NCBI RefSeq assembly: GCF_000002995.4 | Contig: NW_025062475.1 | Span: forward strand, 620,001 to 684,000 | Origin: Brugia malayi | Lineage: Eukaryota > Nematoda > Chromadorea > Rhabditida > Onchocercidae | DNA length: 64,000 bases | Direction: 5' to 3' | Shown here: one piece after another, positions 11,218 through 24,426 of the stretch | Numbering within the stretch: the first letter of the stretch is position 1 | How the letters are laid out: the number at the start of each line of letters is the position of its first letter | Notes under the pieces: generated by a model | Databases searched by the model: none | What the model saw: the letters and a program-made list of their open reading frames with translations, nothing else | Told to the model about the DNA's origin: nothing | Translations under genes and position numbers: made by a program

Positions 11218-14200
11218 ATGGAGAAAAATAAACGATTAATAAGTTCAATGGAAAAGATGAAGCTAATGAGTAAGGTGTGTTCTGGATGTGATCATTTGAT
11301 CGATTACTTTGTTTTAATTTGAGACTTTTTCACATTGCAAATTTTCATTTAAATTCATTGAACGATTGCTTTGTTCAGTTATTTTTTCTTTTTTTTGATT
11401 TTGATTTTGAAATTATTTAAAATGATGTGCAAATTAACTGTTTGAAATTAATCCATATTTTTATTTCGTTTTTATTCTGGACATTTTAGTGGAAAACAAA
11501 TGGAATATTGTCTAATTTACGGGATGAAGAATCATCAAGTCATGAAGAGATTGATTTAGATTTACCAAAAAAGAAAGTTAAAAATGGTTCGCCTAAAAAA
11601 ACAATCGGAAAATCGGGTGAAAAAATTGAGAAACAAATAGATCAAAAAATAGCTGAGATTTCTGAGAAGAAGCACTTTGATTCCAAAGAATCCAGTTCTT
11701 TTTCCGAAGAGCATATGACAGGAAATCTTGGCTTCAGAGAAACAACTCGAAAGATTTCTGGCTCAAGAGATTTTTCAAAAGAGATTTCAAACTTTAAGGA
11801 ATACACAAAGGAAAGTCAAAATGGACACACGAAAAGCGAACCAAAAGAATCTAAGTATATTATTAGCTCAAGAAGCTTAGGAAGTACAGAAGGAATAGAA
11901 GATGAATCAATTAAATTCGACAAAAAGGTTATATTCAGATTAAGTACATCAGACGATTGACACTATCAGACATTTCAGTTGACAATTGAAATTTAAACAA
12001 TTGTCGCAGAGACACAAATTACAGTTTACACTTTTCTTTTTTAGAAAGAGCACACTGTGAGCGAAGTAATTCAGACGAAGAAAAAAGCATCAAAACGAAA
12101 ACCGGTAGAACTTTTATTAATAATTCCGAGCGTAGTTCACTTCGAACAAAAGGCATAAAACAGGGATTGAAGTGGTAGTACGGAATAGTAAATCGGAAGT
12201 CCGAAATAAATGATCTCCTGTAAACAACTTCATTAATTCTGCAAAAAGAAATATATATATATAAAAAAAAAAGAAAAGAAAATGATGGATTCCTTTTAGA
12301 GACCTTACTATTACAATGATTTGTTGGATGGAATTCCAGAAAGTCTTCGAAGTACGAACGACGATTCATCACAGGTTAAAAAAGAAACTTTCTTTAGTTT
12401 CATTTTCGACTATTTGCAAAAGTAAGCATATCAGTAAATAACGCTAAAATTCTGTTTGTACATTAAGACTAAAGCTTAAATCAAGTTTTCCTGAAGTTAG
12501 TTTAAGAATTCAATATTTCAAATTTAAAGCTGATCATATACGCTGATATATACCGATGTCAATATAATCAAAATTAGTAAATGCTAGAAAATTATTAAAG
12601 AGTTATTGCTATTTTCGTATTACATGTATTATCATTTATAAATATACATTAAGCTGATTTGATATGTTTTTTTTTTTTTTTTTTTTTTTTTTTTGTTTTT
12701 GATATGTTAAAGCAAAATATATATCATTCTTAGAGATCATATCCCTATAGTAGGACAATTCCGCCAAATCTTAGAGAGATGAAACTGACAACGCCAATTA
12801 GACAAAGAACACCGGTATGTTTATACTAATAGTTTTATCTTTTCGCATTCATCTTTTATCTCTAAAAATTTCAAGCAATTACTGAATTTGAATGTTTTAA
12901 TGGAAAATTTTGAATATCACTTGAATTTCATAAAATTGATATAGCATTTTTTTTTAAAAAAAAAGGCTATACAAAGTTTTTTATAGCGTCCTTTTTACTA
13001 CAATGAACTATTGGATGGTGTAACGGAAAGTCTCATAAACTTAGAGGAATCAAAAACTTTTGGAGTAAAAGATTTTAATCTTCCATTGATACAATCACAA
13101 TCTCAAACAGAAGAGCTATCCAGAGATAGTCGAACTGTTGATGATGAATCGAAGGTAAAGCTTGTTCCAATAAAATGGACGAATTAACTAGGATAATAGA
13201 ATAATTTTGAAGATTGAACATGAAAATTGAAATATTAGATACCGATGGAAATATCAGGTCATTTACATTTTGGAAATTGCTTGTTGATTGGATACTCAAA
13301 AGACTGAAAACCTTAATTTTACAGTTGCGATTCAAATGATTAGAGTAATCTTGACTCATAATTTTCCGTTTTCAATATCCAGCATTTCTGTTTTGGATAT
13401 ATTTTTGATATTTGATATCTATTTAGACTTATTTATTATTATTTTTCGAATAAGAAAATTAATCGTTATCAGAGTAATAACGCATAGACAATTTTTTTAA
13501 ATAATTTTGAAAGTTTTACTACTAGTAAATAACTTTAAGGTAGCAGAATAAATTTAGATGCTTCAATTTGAAATTGTTCAAATTTAACAAGTGAAATTAT
13601 CATTTTAGGAAAGCGAAATAGATTCAGCTCAGGGAATGCCAACAGAAATGGCTGGTAAGTTTAATTTGCTCAAAGACGTTACATTTGTTTTCAGTCGGAT
13701 AGGTGATTGTTTATTTATCTAATTATTATTATTTATCCAAAAACAAAAAGAAAAATATATCTTTTTGCTTTTTTGTTTTGTTTTGTTTTTTTTTTTTGTT
13801 TTTGTTCTTGTTTTTGATCATTTCATCAATAGCAAATACCGCCTGTGATCGCTTAAGCCATTCGAAATTTTATTGAATTTATTTCAATGATTCTTCAGCC
13901 ATTACCCACAATTATTTCCATAAGTTTCTTAATTATTTGAAAATTTAGAGAACTAATAATCTAATTAAATCTTAAAAAGTTTATGTAAATCTCAATTCTT
14001 TCCTCAGAACATTTAAACAGTTCTAAATGAGGAAGAAGAGGAAGAAATTAATTAAATTGGGAAAGTTTCTTCACTTTAGATAGAAATATTGCAAAGGATG
14101 CATTAAGTGCTCAAAAATTAGTAAAAGGTGAAAATGTGATGGATTTCACATGCAATTATATTTTCTCAAAGAAAGATCTAGAAAGAGCAATGAAATTTGA

Positions 14201-17200
14201 ACATAAATTTTTATGGAAACAACAACAACATATTTCTAATTTTTGCCAAAGTGAAGAAATGGTATAGTAATAGTTTCTTCATGTTTTATTTACTCCATTT
14301 AAAAAAAAAAAAAAAAAAAAGCATAATTAAATAATTTCGTTTTTATTTTATAAAAATAATTAATATTTCATGTGCAAATTCGTTTTTCTTGGCAGAGCTT
14401 AATTCAATTCAAATTCAAATTCATTATTAAAAGATCCTTTCTAAACATATATTAACAATTTAAATAATATATAGTATAATCTGATAATTCGAAAAAAAAA
14501 TCTCTTCCAATCTTCATGTTAACTTTAAAAGAAATGAATAGGATATTCTTTATAGAGTTAAAATGATCGATTACTTTATTATTTTAATAATACTATAATT
14601 GTGATTAATTCAAAATAAAACAATAACTTCTTTCTTAGTTTAATTTTAATTTTAAGAATGACGGAAAGAATCGATCACCGACTGTGGTTAACTTTAATGA
14701 AGGTGCTGTACATTTGCTACCAACATTAACAAATGATTCACGATATATTCATGCATCACAAATTAATATTCCGTATGGCAATTTTATCATCGCACAAGTA
14801 AATTCTGTTTCAGTTGTTTCAGCAAAGTTTTCCAAAAGTTTCAGTAAAAAAAGTTTCAACGAAGATTTCCGGACAATAATTGATAATAATAAAATAATAA
14901 CAATGTAATATAATAATAATAAAATGATAACAATGTAATATAATAATAATAATAAATAATTTCAATGAGATAATTTGAATAAATAATAAAGCACGAAGCA
15001 TTAAAATTAGTTATATATCAAATAAAAATATTGATGATGTATTAGTAAAGATGTTTATGATTTGACTACAAAATATAATCAAATTTTTAATTAAGCTCTA
15101 TTTTTATTTTTCCTAATTCTTTTCATTCTTATTTTTTAAGCTACCTATGTTTTTGCTAAATCACTATAATACACATAGTGATTTGTATTACTACTCTAAA
15201 ATAATTAATATTTTCATTGCATAATGATTCATTACTTCCGTCTCAGTTATTTTCTTATAAAAGTTAAGCATGAAAAACAAAATTATTTGAAATTTTTGCT
15301 AAAAATTAAAATATTATAATCTTTCTTGTTAAACTAAAGATATTCTCATCCTAAACTTCAAATGAATCATTGTAGATTAATCATTTCTAAATCAAGTAAA
15401 ACTTTCCATTCTAATTTTTCATTGAATTATCATCAAGAGAAAAATTCCAATCATACTTAGCTGATTAGTATTCTTAATATATTATAATTCTTTATTACTT
15501 TTCCGATTTTATTCTTTATTACATTTCCGGAAATGATATTAGATGAATGATTTTTGCAGGGTCCAACAAAACAATCACTGATTGATTTCTTTCGGATGCT
15601 ATGGCAATGTCATGTGCGACTAGTGATTTGTTTGGATCCACTTACTGATCCAATGACTTGTTATCCATATTTCAGTTTTAAAAAACAACAATTAGTTAAG
15701 GTCATTTTCAATGACTCATTTCCTCATCAAAATAACACAAAAAATAATTTAATTTTACATTTAAAACGATGAATAATAACAATAATTTAATTTTTTAAAA
15801 CGATTTTTGATCTCTGCATCAAATGATTGATTGATTGATCGATTGATTGATTGATTGATTGATTGATTCACTGTAAATAATTATTATTCCAGGTAAGGGA
15901 AAGATTTTCTCTTGAGACTCGAGAAATTATCGATACACCTGTGGCAAATTTATTTGTTTATGAAGCCGTGCTTACAAATATGGAAATTAGAAGTGGTAGT
16001 AAGTGATAGGATTTATTGCTACAACAATAATTTCAATTTTACCACTTCGAAAAGCATTATTCTTTCTTAGATCAAAAACTTAGAAACAAATAATGTTGTT
16101 GATTGTAAATATTTGTTAAAACATAAATTATTTATTTACCTATGCAATAAAGTTAAAAATATTTTACTTCACTAATCATAGATACTATTATAATATTTTT
16201 TAATTAATTTTTGAAAATTTAAAATTGAAATGAATGATATAGTTTTGTGATCATCTGCAAATTCTACGATCATTCTACAATTTATATTCATTTCTTTCAT
16301 TCAATTAATCGTAAAATTCTATGATGTAGTAAATTTATTTAAACTAATTTGCATATTATTTTAATTTAGTAAATAAACGATGCATTCATATTATGCGATA
16401 TGATGAATGGACAGATGAAAAAGCAATATCATCGGTGCTATTAATTAAAATGATTACTGTTATGGAAGTAATAAATGAAAAAAGAAGAAAACCAATTGTT
16501 GTTCATGGTAGTTATGGTATTCGAAGGAGTGGTATTTTTGTAATTACCTCATTGCTAATGAGACAGGTATGCTCATCGAATAAATTTATATCACTTTATA
16601 TATATATATCTTTTTTTTTTTTTTTATTTTTGTAAATTTATATCATATTCTTCCACAGGTTGATAACATTACATTTAAATTCACATTCATCATATTTTAT
16701 TTTATAGATTATAACATATTTCATTTTATTTTATTTTTTATTTTTTTTTTTTTAAAATCAGATCACGGAGACACATCGTATGTCAGTCTTGAATGCAGCT
16801 ATAGCGGTGCGCAAATGTCGTTACGGTGTTCTGCGATTCTTGAAAGATTATCGTTTAGTACTACAAACTGTTTTATGTTATGCAAAGCAATGTAATTTGA
16901 TTAAAAATGAAAGAAAATTTATGGATGCTATAAATGTAAGTAAGGATTAATCATTGATCTAAGTTAATGAATTATTATTTAATTTAATAGTATGACAAAA
17001 AATGAGACATATGGTAAAGCAAAAGAAAGAAATAAATTGAAGAGAAGAGTTTGACACAAATATTACTTTTATAATTATTACTGTTTAAGTCAGCATATTT
17101 GTATGGTAATTAAATAATCAATTACATATTTAAAAAAAAAAAATGGAAAAAAAGAAAAGTTGAAAATTTGGTGTTATTGCAGATTTTGAAAGGAAACGAT

Positions 17201-17212
17201 GATTATATGTGA
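11218..17212 (+). CDS. Protein tyrosine phosphatase-like protein lacking the catalytic Cys
   Basis: Fourteen exons (11218-11274, 11490-11927, 12045-12104, 12300-12374, 12734-12814, 12987-13154, 13609-13654, 14080-14261, 14657-14797, 15560-15700, 15893-15998, 16370-16566, 16762-16935, 17183-17212) keep frame and give 631 residues. An in-frame TGA lies just before the ATG. Residues 1-340 are Ser/Lys/Glu-rich with no known domain. The PTP domain follows: KNRSPTVVNF matches the phosphotyrosine loop, then FIIAQGPTKQSLIDFFRMLW, the WTD loop (Asp about 514) and VVHGSYGIRRSG in the signature position. The consensus there is HCSAGxGRTG, so the nucleophile is Gly (about 545), while Asp and Arg remain. 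It is therefore expected to bind rather than hydrolyse phosphotyrosine. Exons 4 and 6 encode similar segments. It ends 163 bp from the convergent BPI-like gene. Confidence 0.85.
14881..14940. repeat. Two tandem copies of a 30-bp unit (phosphatase intron)
   Basis: An AT-rich unit containing AAATAATAACAATGTAATA, then a near-identical copy with one visible change, followed by a short (TAA)n run. It lies in the intron after exon 9. Confidence 0.75.
15158..15184. repeat. Perfect 10-bp inverted repeat, 7-base loop
   Basis: The arms AAATCACTAT and ATAGTGATTT are perfectly complementary and flank AATACAC, inside the phosphatase intron between exons 9 and 10. The transcript could fold as a short hairpin. 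Function unknown. Confidence 0.7.
15824..15868. repeat. (TTGA)n microsatellite
   Basis: About eleven units with one interruption (GATC in place of GATT), just upstream of phosphatase exon 11 and close to its branch/acceptor region. Confidence 0.9.
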
Positions 17213-17375
17213 TAGCATATTTGGATGCAATTTATTGGCATTTATTTCATTTGAATTTAACACTGCTTAACAAGAAGCATAAAATGAAATTCTTGCATTA
17301 GCATTTTATTACATTTCTTTAATTAAGTACTCCAAAAAAAAAAAAAAAAAAAACGAAAGAAAAATTATTAACTTT

Positions 17376-20300
17376 TTAATATATAAATGTTGGATATAAA
17401 TCACTGTAAATTATTTCAATGAAAGAAAAAGTCTGATTAGATTTTTTCACAAAATTCAAATTGATAAGCATTGTATCATTGAGTAAATCAATTGAAGTTG
17501 ATTGTTCAATTGCATATCCACCAATAATAGGTAAAGTGATACCAATTTTTGGTACTATGGTACCAATCCAAGAATTAATTACTTTTATTGTTTTCATAAG
17601 CATATTAAACAATCTGGAAAAAAAAAAAAACTTTTATTATTACCATTTGTGACATATTTTTTAATTAATATATTTAAATTTAAATTTATTACATTTAATA
17701 CACTTACAAAGTTGGAAGTTGTCCTATATTTGCAGTAAATTCAATTATCGAAACATTTGCATCAACAATTTGAAATAATAATATTTGATCATGAAATGAT
17801 GGTAGAATGGTATAACTGGTCATTGTTGCTGAAAGTTATATCAATCATTTCTTCAATTCTAATTTAACTAATTTTAATTTAACTAATCAAAGAGAAAGAA
17901 AAAAAAAAGAAAGAAAGGACAAATAGAATTACTTTAAAATTGCTTTAATAAATAAAAAATTGAAACTTACTGAACTGAGCAAATCCATCAATTTCATTTT
18001 CAAAATTTGGAATGAATAATTCGAATAATAATACAGCATTTACTGTAATACCATTAGGAGTTGTAGAATAAACAGGTGGTTTAATTGCATGTAAACGTAT
18101 CGTTGCTGTTTGATTAGGAAATTTTGTTGCAAATATTGGAAATAAATGACCAATGCATAATTCATAAAATAAACAACTATAAAAAATAATTTAGATTAAT
18201 TTTAAATTAGAATTTAGTAATTAGCAGGATTAATTGATAAATATTCACCTCAAAATTTCCAGCTAACCAAAAAAGAAAAAGAAAAAATGATAAATGAAAT
18301 TACTTTCGAATTACTTTAATATCAATTTTACTCTTGTAATTAGAATTACTTTAGTACTTTTTAGAGTAATTTTAATAATTATCATATTTGGACATTTTCT
18401 GATTTATAAACTTTGATAAATAATTGCAAAAAAAAAAATGATATAGAAATTTACTCATTCATCCAATCATAATAATATTTCAGTAATTTTAAAAAAAAAA
18501 AGATTGGTTGAAATTAAAAAAGTAAACATAACAATTCTAATATAAATTTGATTAAACTATGCTATGAAAGCTAAAAATTAAAAAATTATCATTTCATTCT
18601 TTTCAATGTATAATTATTATTAAATTAAAAAAATTGTTAATTAATTAAATATAACTGAAAAGAGTTTTAAATTTTAACTTATTCAATAATTCATAACTGT
18701 TACTCAAAAATCAAATATTTCTTTTTGGTTAATTTAATATCATTAATATGATTATTCAATTTAGTGTATTCCAGTAAAAATTAACTTACTTTGTTCTCAA
18801 AAATTTTGCAAATATTCCAGAATGGAAATTATGATCTATTGAAAGTATTAAATATTCATTTTCAAATAATGTATTAAATAATTTATTTGCAATATTATCC
18901 GATAACCAAATATGAAACATATGTTTATTTTCAGAGATATTATAGAAAGCTGTAAACAATTTGCAATGATTAGATAAACATATAAAAATATTATCATTAA
19001 ATAATTTTAGTATTTTAAAAAATGTTTTAAAAGGAAATTAAATTTTTATTAATTAATCCTAAATTACCATTAGATGATGATTGTATAGTGGTATTAATTT
19101 TAATTAAACTTTTATTAATATATAATGAAGGTTGAAATGCTAATATCTGCCAAAAAGCATTAGCTTGAAGATAATTCTCTTCGGCAATCATATCTTCCTG
19201 TAATAATTTTGTTTTTTTTTTTTTTTTTATAAATTATATTTAAAAAAAAAAAAAAAATGAAAATGCAATTTCTTATTATTTAGTATTGAATAGGAAAAAA
19301 AAATTCTAACAGCTAATTTATTATATTAACATGAAATTGATGATAATATGAAGTTTTAACTTTTTTATCATACCTGAAATTCGTAATTAGTATACAAATT
19401 CCCGAGAAGTTTTGAGTATTGAGGAATGCGTAATATCATATCATTTACATTTGCAATCATTGTTTGATTCATTCTTTTGCAGAACTAAATGTAAAATTTT
19501 TGTAAATTTTTGAAATGAAGGAAAAAACAAAAAGAAGAAAACGAAGAAACTTTTATTTATAATAAATATTAGCTATCATTCATTATTAATAATACTAAAA
19601 AAATAATAATTTAATATTGATTTGAATATATTTATCAAATTTTATATATTTCAAATTAACAGTAAGTTTTTTTTTTTTTTCATTTTACTAATAATACATT
19701 AGCGCCATAAGCGCTTTTTTTTTCTCTGTCTCTCTTCACTTACCTCAGTGCTTATCTTTCGTACAATAATTTGTGACATTAAATTTTTCATCGTTGATAA
19801 AATATTTAATAAATTACTGTTTGAATGATAAACAACACTGATATTTCTAATATTCATTGCACATTTTCGTAATTTAATTAATGGATGAAGATTTCTTGTG
19901 AGTACATCCATTTCTAATTTTACAATAAAATTTGATGCATTAACATCTGCTTCACCGGTTACTGTTACCTGTATGAAAATAATTTCATTAATATATGTTT
20001 GTATTTTAATATAAATTTAAGTTTAATGCAATTTAAATTTAATTATTACCGTTTTGAAGATAAGTGGAAGAAATGTTGTAAAAAAAGAATGTGATTTCAA
20101 TGAACCATTGGTAGCTTCAATGACAATACCATGCGGTGATTTTGGTTTCAATTTTAAATTTGGCGAAATAAATTCGCTAATAGTTGCATTTGTGATATTT
20201 ATTTGTAATGATGGATCTGATAAGTCCATGAATGGTATCATAAAATTGCATTGTTGATTGAGCTACAAATTTTTAACTAATAATTTTAAATAATTGAAAA

Positions 20301-20619
20301 AAAAAAAAAAATGTAAATGAATCTTTTGTTGAATTTTAATCTATCATAAAAGAAAAAACGAATGTTTTAAAATTTTATATGAATGATAAAGCATTGTTAA
20401 ATATTTAAAATAAAGCAATTTTTTGTTTTTGCAAATTTTACTTATTAAAAATTTGAAAAAAAAAAAAAAAAGATAACTGCTAACAATTTTGGTGATAAAT
20501 TCACTGATAAATTCTAAACCCAAATTTGTAATTCTCATTTGAATTGTTGGTGTATGATTGCTCATTGATCCAAATTCAAATAATACTGTTAGTAGTAAAA
20601 GCCATAGCATTTTCTTCAT
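17376..20619 (-). CDS. Secreted LBP/BPI/CETP-family lipid-binding protein
   Basis: Nine exons (20485-20619, 20050-20262, 19744-19968, 19374-19484, 19068-19197, 18790-18949, 17971-18176, 17708-17828, 17376-17613) keep frame and encode 512 residues, close to the 450-500 usual for BPI/LBP proteins. The start MKKMLWLLLLTVLFEFGSMS is a signal peptide. The next segment (IQMRITNLGLEFISEFITKI) matches the N-terminal strand and amphipathic helix of the family. Cys 152 and Cys 193 are spaced like the conserved BPI disulfide. Several N-glycosylation motifs (NITN, NASN, NQT) fit secretion. Family members bind lipopolysaccharide, phospholipid or sterol esters; in C. elegans relatives such as NRF-5 act in lipid transport and corpse clearance. 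Which lipid this one binds cannot be told. It is convergent with the phosphatase gene. Confidence 0.85.
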
Positions 20620-21627
20620 TTCTAGGAGAAATGAATAACAAATTCATAAAATTTTAAATATTCAGAATTTTCATTTTATTTCAAGATTTCAAATTTTGAT
20701 ACAATAAAAGTTTATTAATTTCAAAATCTACTTTTCTTTAAGCAGATATAAAACAGTGGGATGTATTTTTAATTTCAAATTATTTGATCATATTTTAACA
20801 ATCATTTTGCTATGGAATATTTGAAAAAAAAGAAATTAATGATCAATTCAATAAATTTATTTGATACATTACAGTTTTACAGCTAATTAATCATACAAAA
20901 TGTCATTAGTAGATGATAAATAGAATTTAAAACAAAAAAAAAAAAAAAGTAATCCAATAATTTTTTACAAAAATATTGACAGGATGACAGTTCATTCCAT
21001 TTTATCATTTAAATAATATTTCATTTTGATTATTCTCGATGAATGCTCTATCCATTTTCAATATTATTAAAATTACAAAAAAAAAAAAAAAAAAAAAAAA
21101 ACAGAAACAAAACAAAATAAAAACTGAGAATTAGCTAAATTTATTTTTCATCTAACTATTCTGAATCGATCTGTGTAAATTTAATTACTTAAAATTCTTT
21201 AGAAAAATGAATTATTCGGTAATTCTTGAAATCAGTGGCTTTCATTTAAAAAAAAAAATAAATAAATAAAATGTCGCGGCAATTGTTTAGGTCAAGACAA
21301 AATGGTTGAAACAGAAATCTTCCTTTTTTTTTAAAAAAAAAAAAACTGAAATTGACAATTAGTGACAGACAATTAGACTTACTCAGTAAGACAATTTTTA
21401 AATATGATAATTTCACTGTGTTACATTCTTTAATATATTATTATTAACAAATTTACACTAAGCTATTGATATCATTAGAAATGACCACCTGTTTAGATCA
21501 TTTGTCAATTAATTAAAAAATTATCACTGATAAATTTTCAACTTTTCCGCTAGAAAAAAGAAAGCAAAAAAAAAAAAAATAAAGGGGGCTAAATAGTAAG
21601 TAGAAATGATCAGTGATATCAACTGAT

Positions 21628-21714
21628 GACTAGAAGATGATAAAGTTTAAAATTAATAACTAGGAAGTGATAAAGTTTAAAATTAATGACTGGAAAATGA
21701 TAAAGTTTAAAATG
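21628..21714. repeat. Three tandem copies of a 30-bp unit
   Basis: Each unit contains GATAAAGTTTAAAATTAAT preceded by a variable GACTAGAAGAT-like block; the third copy is slightly short. It lies about 1 kb upstream of the BPI-like gene. Confidence 0.85.
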
Positions 21715-23583
21715 TTGTGCAAATTTGAAATTTCAATACTTTCTCAGTGTACTTTTTACATTTTTACACTTTTTTTTGTAGTATAGTTAATCACTAAGTT
21801 TATAGTTATACGGTACTTATGCAATGCTTCATAAATATCAGATAAGAATGATAGGCGGAATTTCATTATTCTTATCAGTTTTGAGAGACAAGCATAAGAT
21901 AAATGAAACATTTTCTTTTTTTTTTTAAATAAAATGGTGTTAAAATTAGGACTGTCTGCTGTTAAATCGTCTTATCAGTTTGGTATAATACCATAATAAT
22001 GTTTCAAATGATAATAAATTTTTGAGCTTTTGATTTATTTTGATTTGAACTGAATCAGTTGCATTTTCAATTTGATCTATAAGACTAATTTGAATTTATT
22101 ATACAGAAAATAAAGTTGTGATACTGGTTGAAATAGAAATTATAAATGAAATGTTACAGTCATTTTAATTGATCTATTGATAAACTGATAAATATTGATT
22201 GATAACTATTAGTAATTATATAAGCTATTGCTAGCATATGGAAAATATTATTTATTAATTTAAATTTTTATTAATTCAAAATATTATTTGTTAAAAAAAG
22301 ATATTATTTATTAATTTTAAAAATTTAAATTGTTGAATTAATTTTTTTATATTATCATTAATTAATTGAAAAAAACTTTTAAACTTATGCAAAGTTTGTA
22401 TAATTTTAACAATAATAGAGAAATTATTTTTTAGCAAACTAAAATTTTAAAATTTTAATTTCGACACATTCATGCATAAATTTCAATTTTGTTTACTTTG
22501 ATTAAAATTTTTATTATCATAGTGAGAAAAAGCGTGAGAGGGAGGGAGAGAAGGAGAGAGAGAGGGGAAAAGACAAAAAGTTGACATTTTAGGATGGAAA
22601 AAAACTTTTAAAAAAAAAATCTCCTACAATAAGTTAAACTATTATTGTAAGAGCAAAATAATGATCTGATAGAAATCTCTGATATCTAAAAAAAAAAAAA
22701 AAAAGAAATTTGATAGATCTAGTAGAAAAGAAAATTCAATTCAATTTGAACAATTTAAATAATATTTAAGATGAGAGTAGGAAGCTTTTTGAATTTGCTA
22801 AGATTTAATTTAATTATATGAATTAATCAATTTAATTAGTAATAGTAATAATTTTTTAATCGAATTATTTCCCTAAAATTTTCAATGACTATCAACGCAA
22901 ATATCATTTTAATGACTAAAAGCTTATTAAAAATTAATGTCATTTTCACAATCTAATAAGCTAATCTAAAATCAATATTTAATTAATACTTAACTTTTTA
23001 AAGTAATCAATATTCGATGATAATACTTAAATGAATAATTGAATAATTCTGATTTATCGCTCATCCTTGAATCATAACTCTTTGAAAGTTTATTAAAAGT
23101 ATTTAACTTTTTTTTTTATAAAAAAAATTTTATCTCAAATACAAGAAACTTTGGGAATCTAAACAAACGATTATTTTTCATTTTCAATGAAATTCAAATT
23201 AGCTAACATTACAGTTTTGTTTGTTTCTATGTTTACATTTCATTTCATTTCATATTATAATAAAATTTTCCTAAGTGCTTTTATGAAAATTTTGATAATA
23301 TAAAAAAAATTTATTTTTGAAAAAGTTTATTTAGAAAATTTTGATAAATAAGATTTAAAAAAATTTTGATACATTTATTACTAAAATTTTGATAAGTTTA
23401 TTTGGAAATTTTGATAAATTTATTTTGATAAAACTCATTTTAAGTTTACCTCGATATCATTTGTTCAGGTGAAAGAGCAATTTTCCGGCATAAATCGTTT
23501 TTAAACATTTAAATTAATTTTTTTTTTCTTAAATATAAATCCAACTATATTTTGAGCTTAAATCACATTTTGATCACATTTTG

Positions 23584-23736
23584 AGCTTAGACATAGGTTT
23601 AGGCTTAAGTTTAGGTTTGGGCTTGGTTTAGGTTTAGGCTTAGGCTTAGGTTTAGGCTTAGGCTTAGGCTTAGGTTTAGGCTTAGGTTTAGGTTTAGGCT
23701 TAGGCTTAGGTTTGGGTTTAGGCTTAGGTTGGGCTT
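23584..23736 (+). repeat. Interstitial telomere-like array (TTAGGC/TTAGGT)n
   Basis: About 150 bp made almost wholly of head-to-tail hexamers of two kinds, TTAGGC (the nematode telomere repeat) and TTAGGT, with a few GGGC/GGG variants. The G-rich strand is the plus strand. It is flanked on both sides by ordinary unique sequence and genes, so it is an internal array rather than a chromosome end. The degenerate edges suggest age. It may mark an old chromosome end fusion, a telomerase-mediated repair insertion or a simple expansion. Confidence 0.9.
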
Positions 23737-24350
23737 CGTTAACAAATTATTGGATCAACGCATATCTAAGAAATTGCTAAACTTTGCTTTATTTGAACTT
23801 TTTGTTTTTACGCAAATTGATTGGAACAAATTGAAGACTTTCATTTGCATTTGACAATGTCCAAATTTTTTTTACCATTTCGATTAATTTCGATTATTTA
23901 AACTTAGTTTGAAGCGATGTATGCTAGCAGCAAATATCGTTGTAATTCATTTTTTGCGATTTTTTAAAAGCCTAAAAATGAACTGAAATAATTTGCAATT
24001 TTTAAAAATTACTCTTTAGATGATAACATTTTGATATAAAATGATAAATAAAAAGTATGAAATAAAAATTAGCTAACTTAAAAAAAAAACTTCCAAAGTA
24101 ATAGCAACTATTTAAATATTACAAAAGATTTTCATGAAATTATTAATTTAACTAACTTTTACTTTTAATTTTTTGTATATTTTAAATCAATGCTTGTTTT
24201 TTTTTTTGAATTTTCCTCTCTTTTAACTACGAAATTTAAAAATATTTGAATTTAAATCAATCGCTACATGGCAATTTTTTTTTTTTTTTTTTAAAAAGTA
24301 GAAACGATTTAAAGTTGTCGATGCTAATTTGCATATCTATTTATTTGTCA

Positions 24351-24426
24351 TCTTATTGTTTGCTTCTTGAATGTTCCTTTCATTTAGAACAAAATAACTT
24401 AGAAAAAATAAACTTATACTTATTTA
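24351..24426. repeat. Dispersed 76-bp repeat, copy 1
   Basis: Contains ATTGTTTGCTTCTTGAATGT and an AACTTATACTTATTTA end. A second copy on the same strand begins about 580 bp downstream with around 90% identity by eye. Confidence 0.75.

Noticed and set aside
23584..23736. Reading the TTAGGC array as a true chromosome end
   Set aside because: Unique sequence and genes continue on both sides and the array is only about 150 bp and degenerate.
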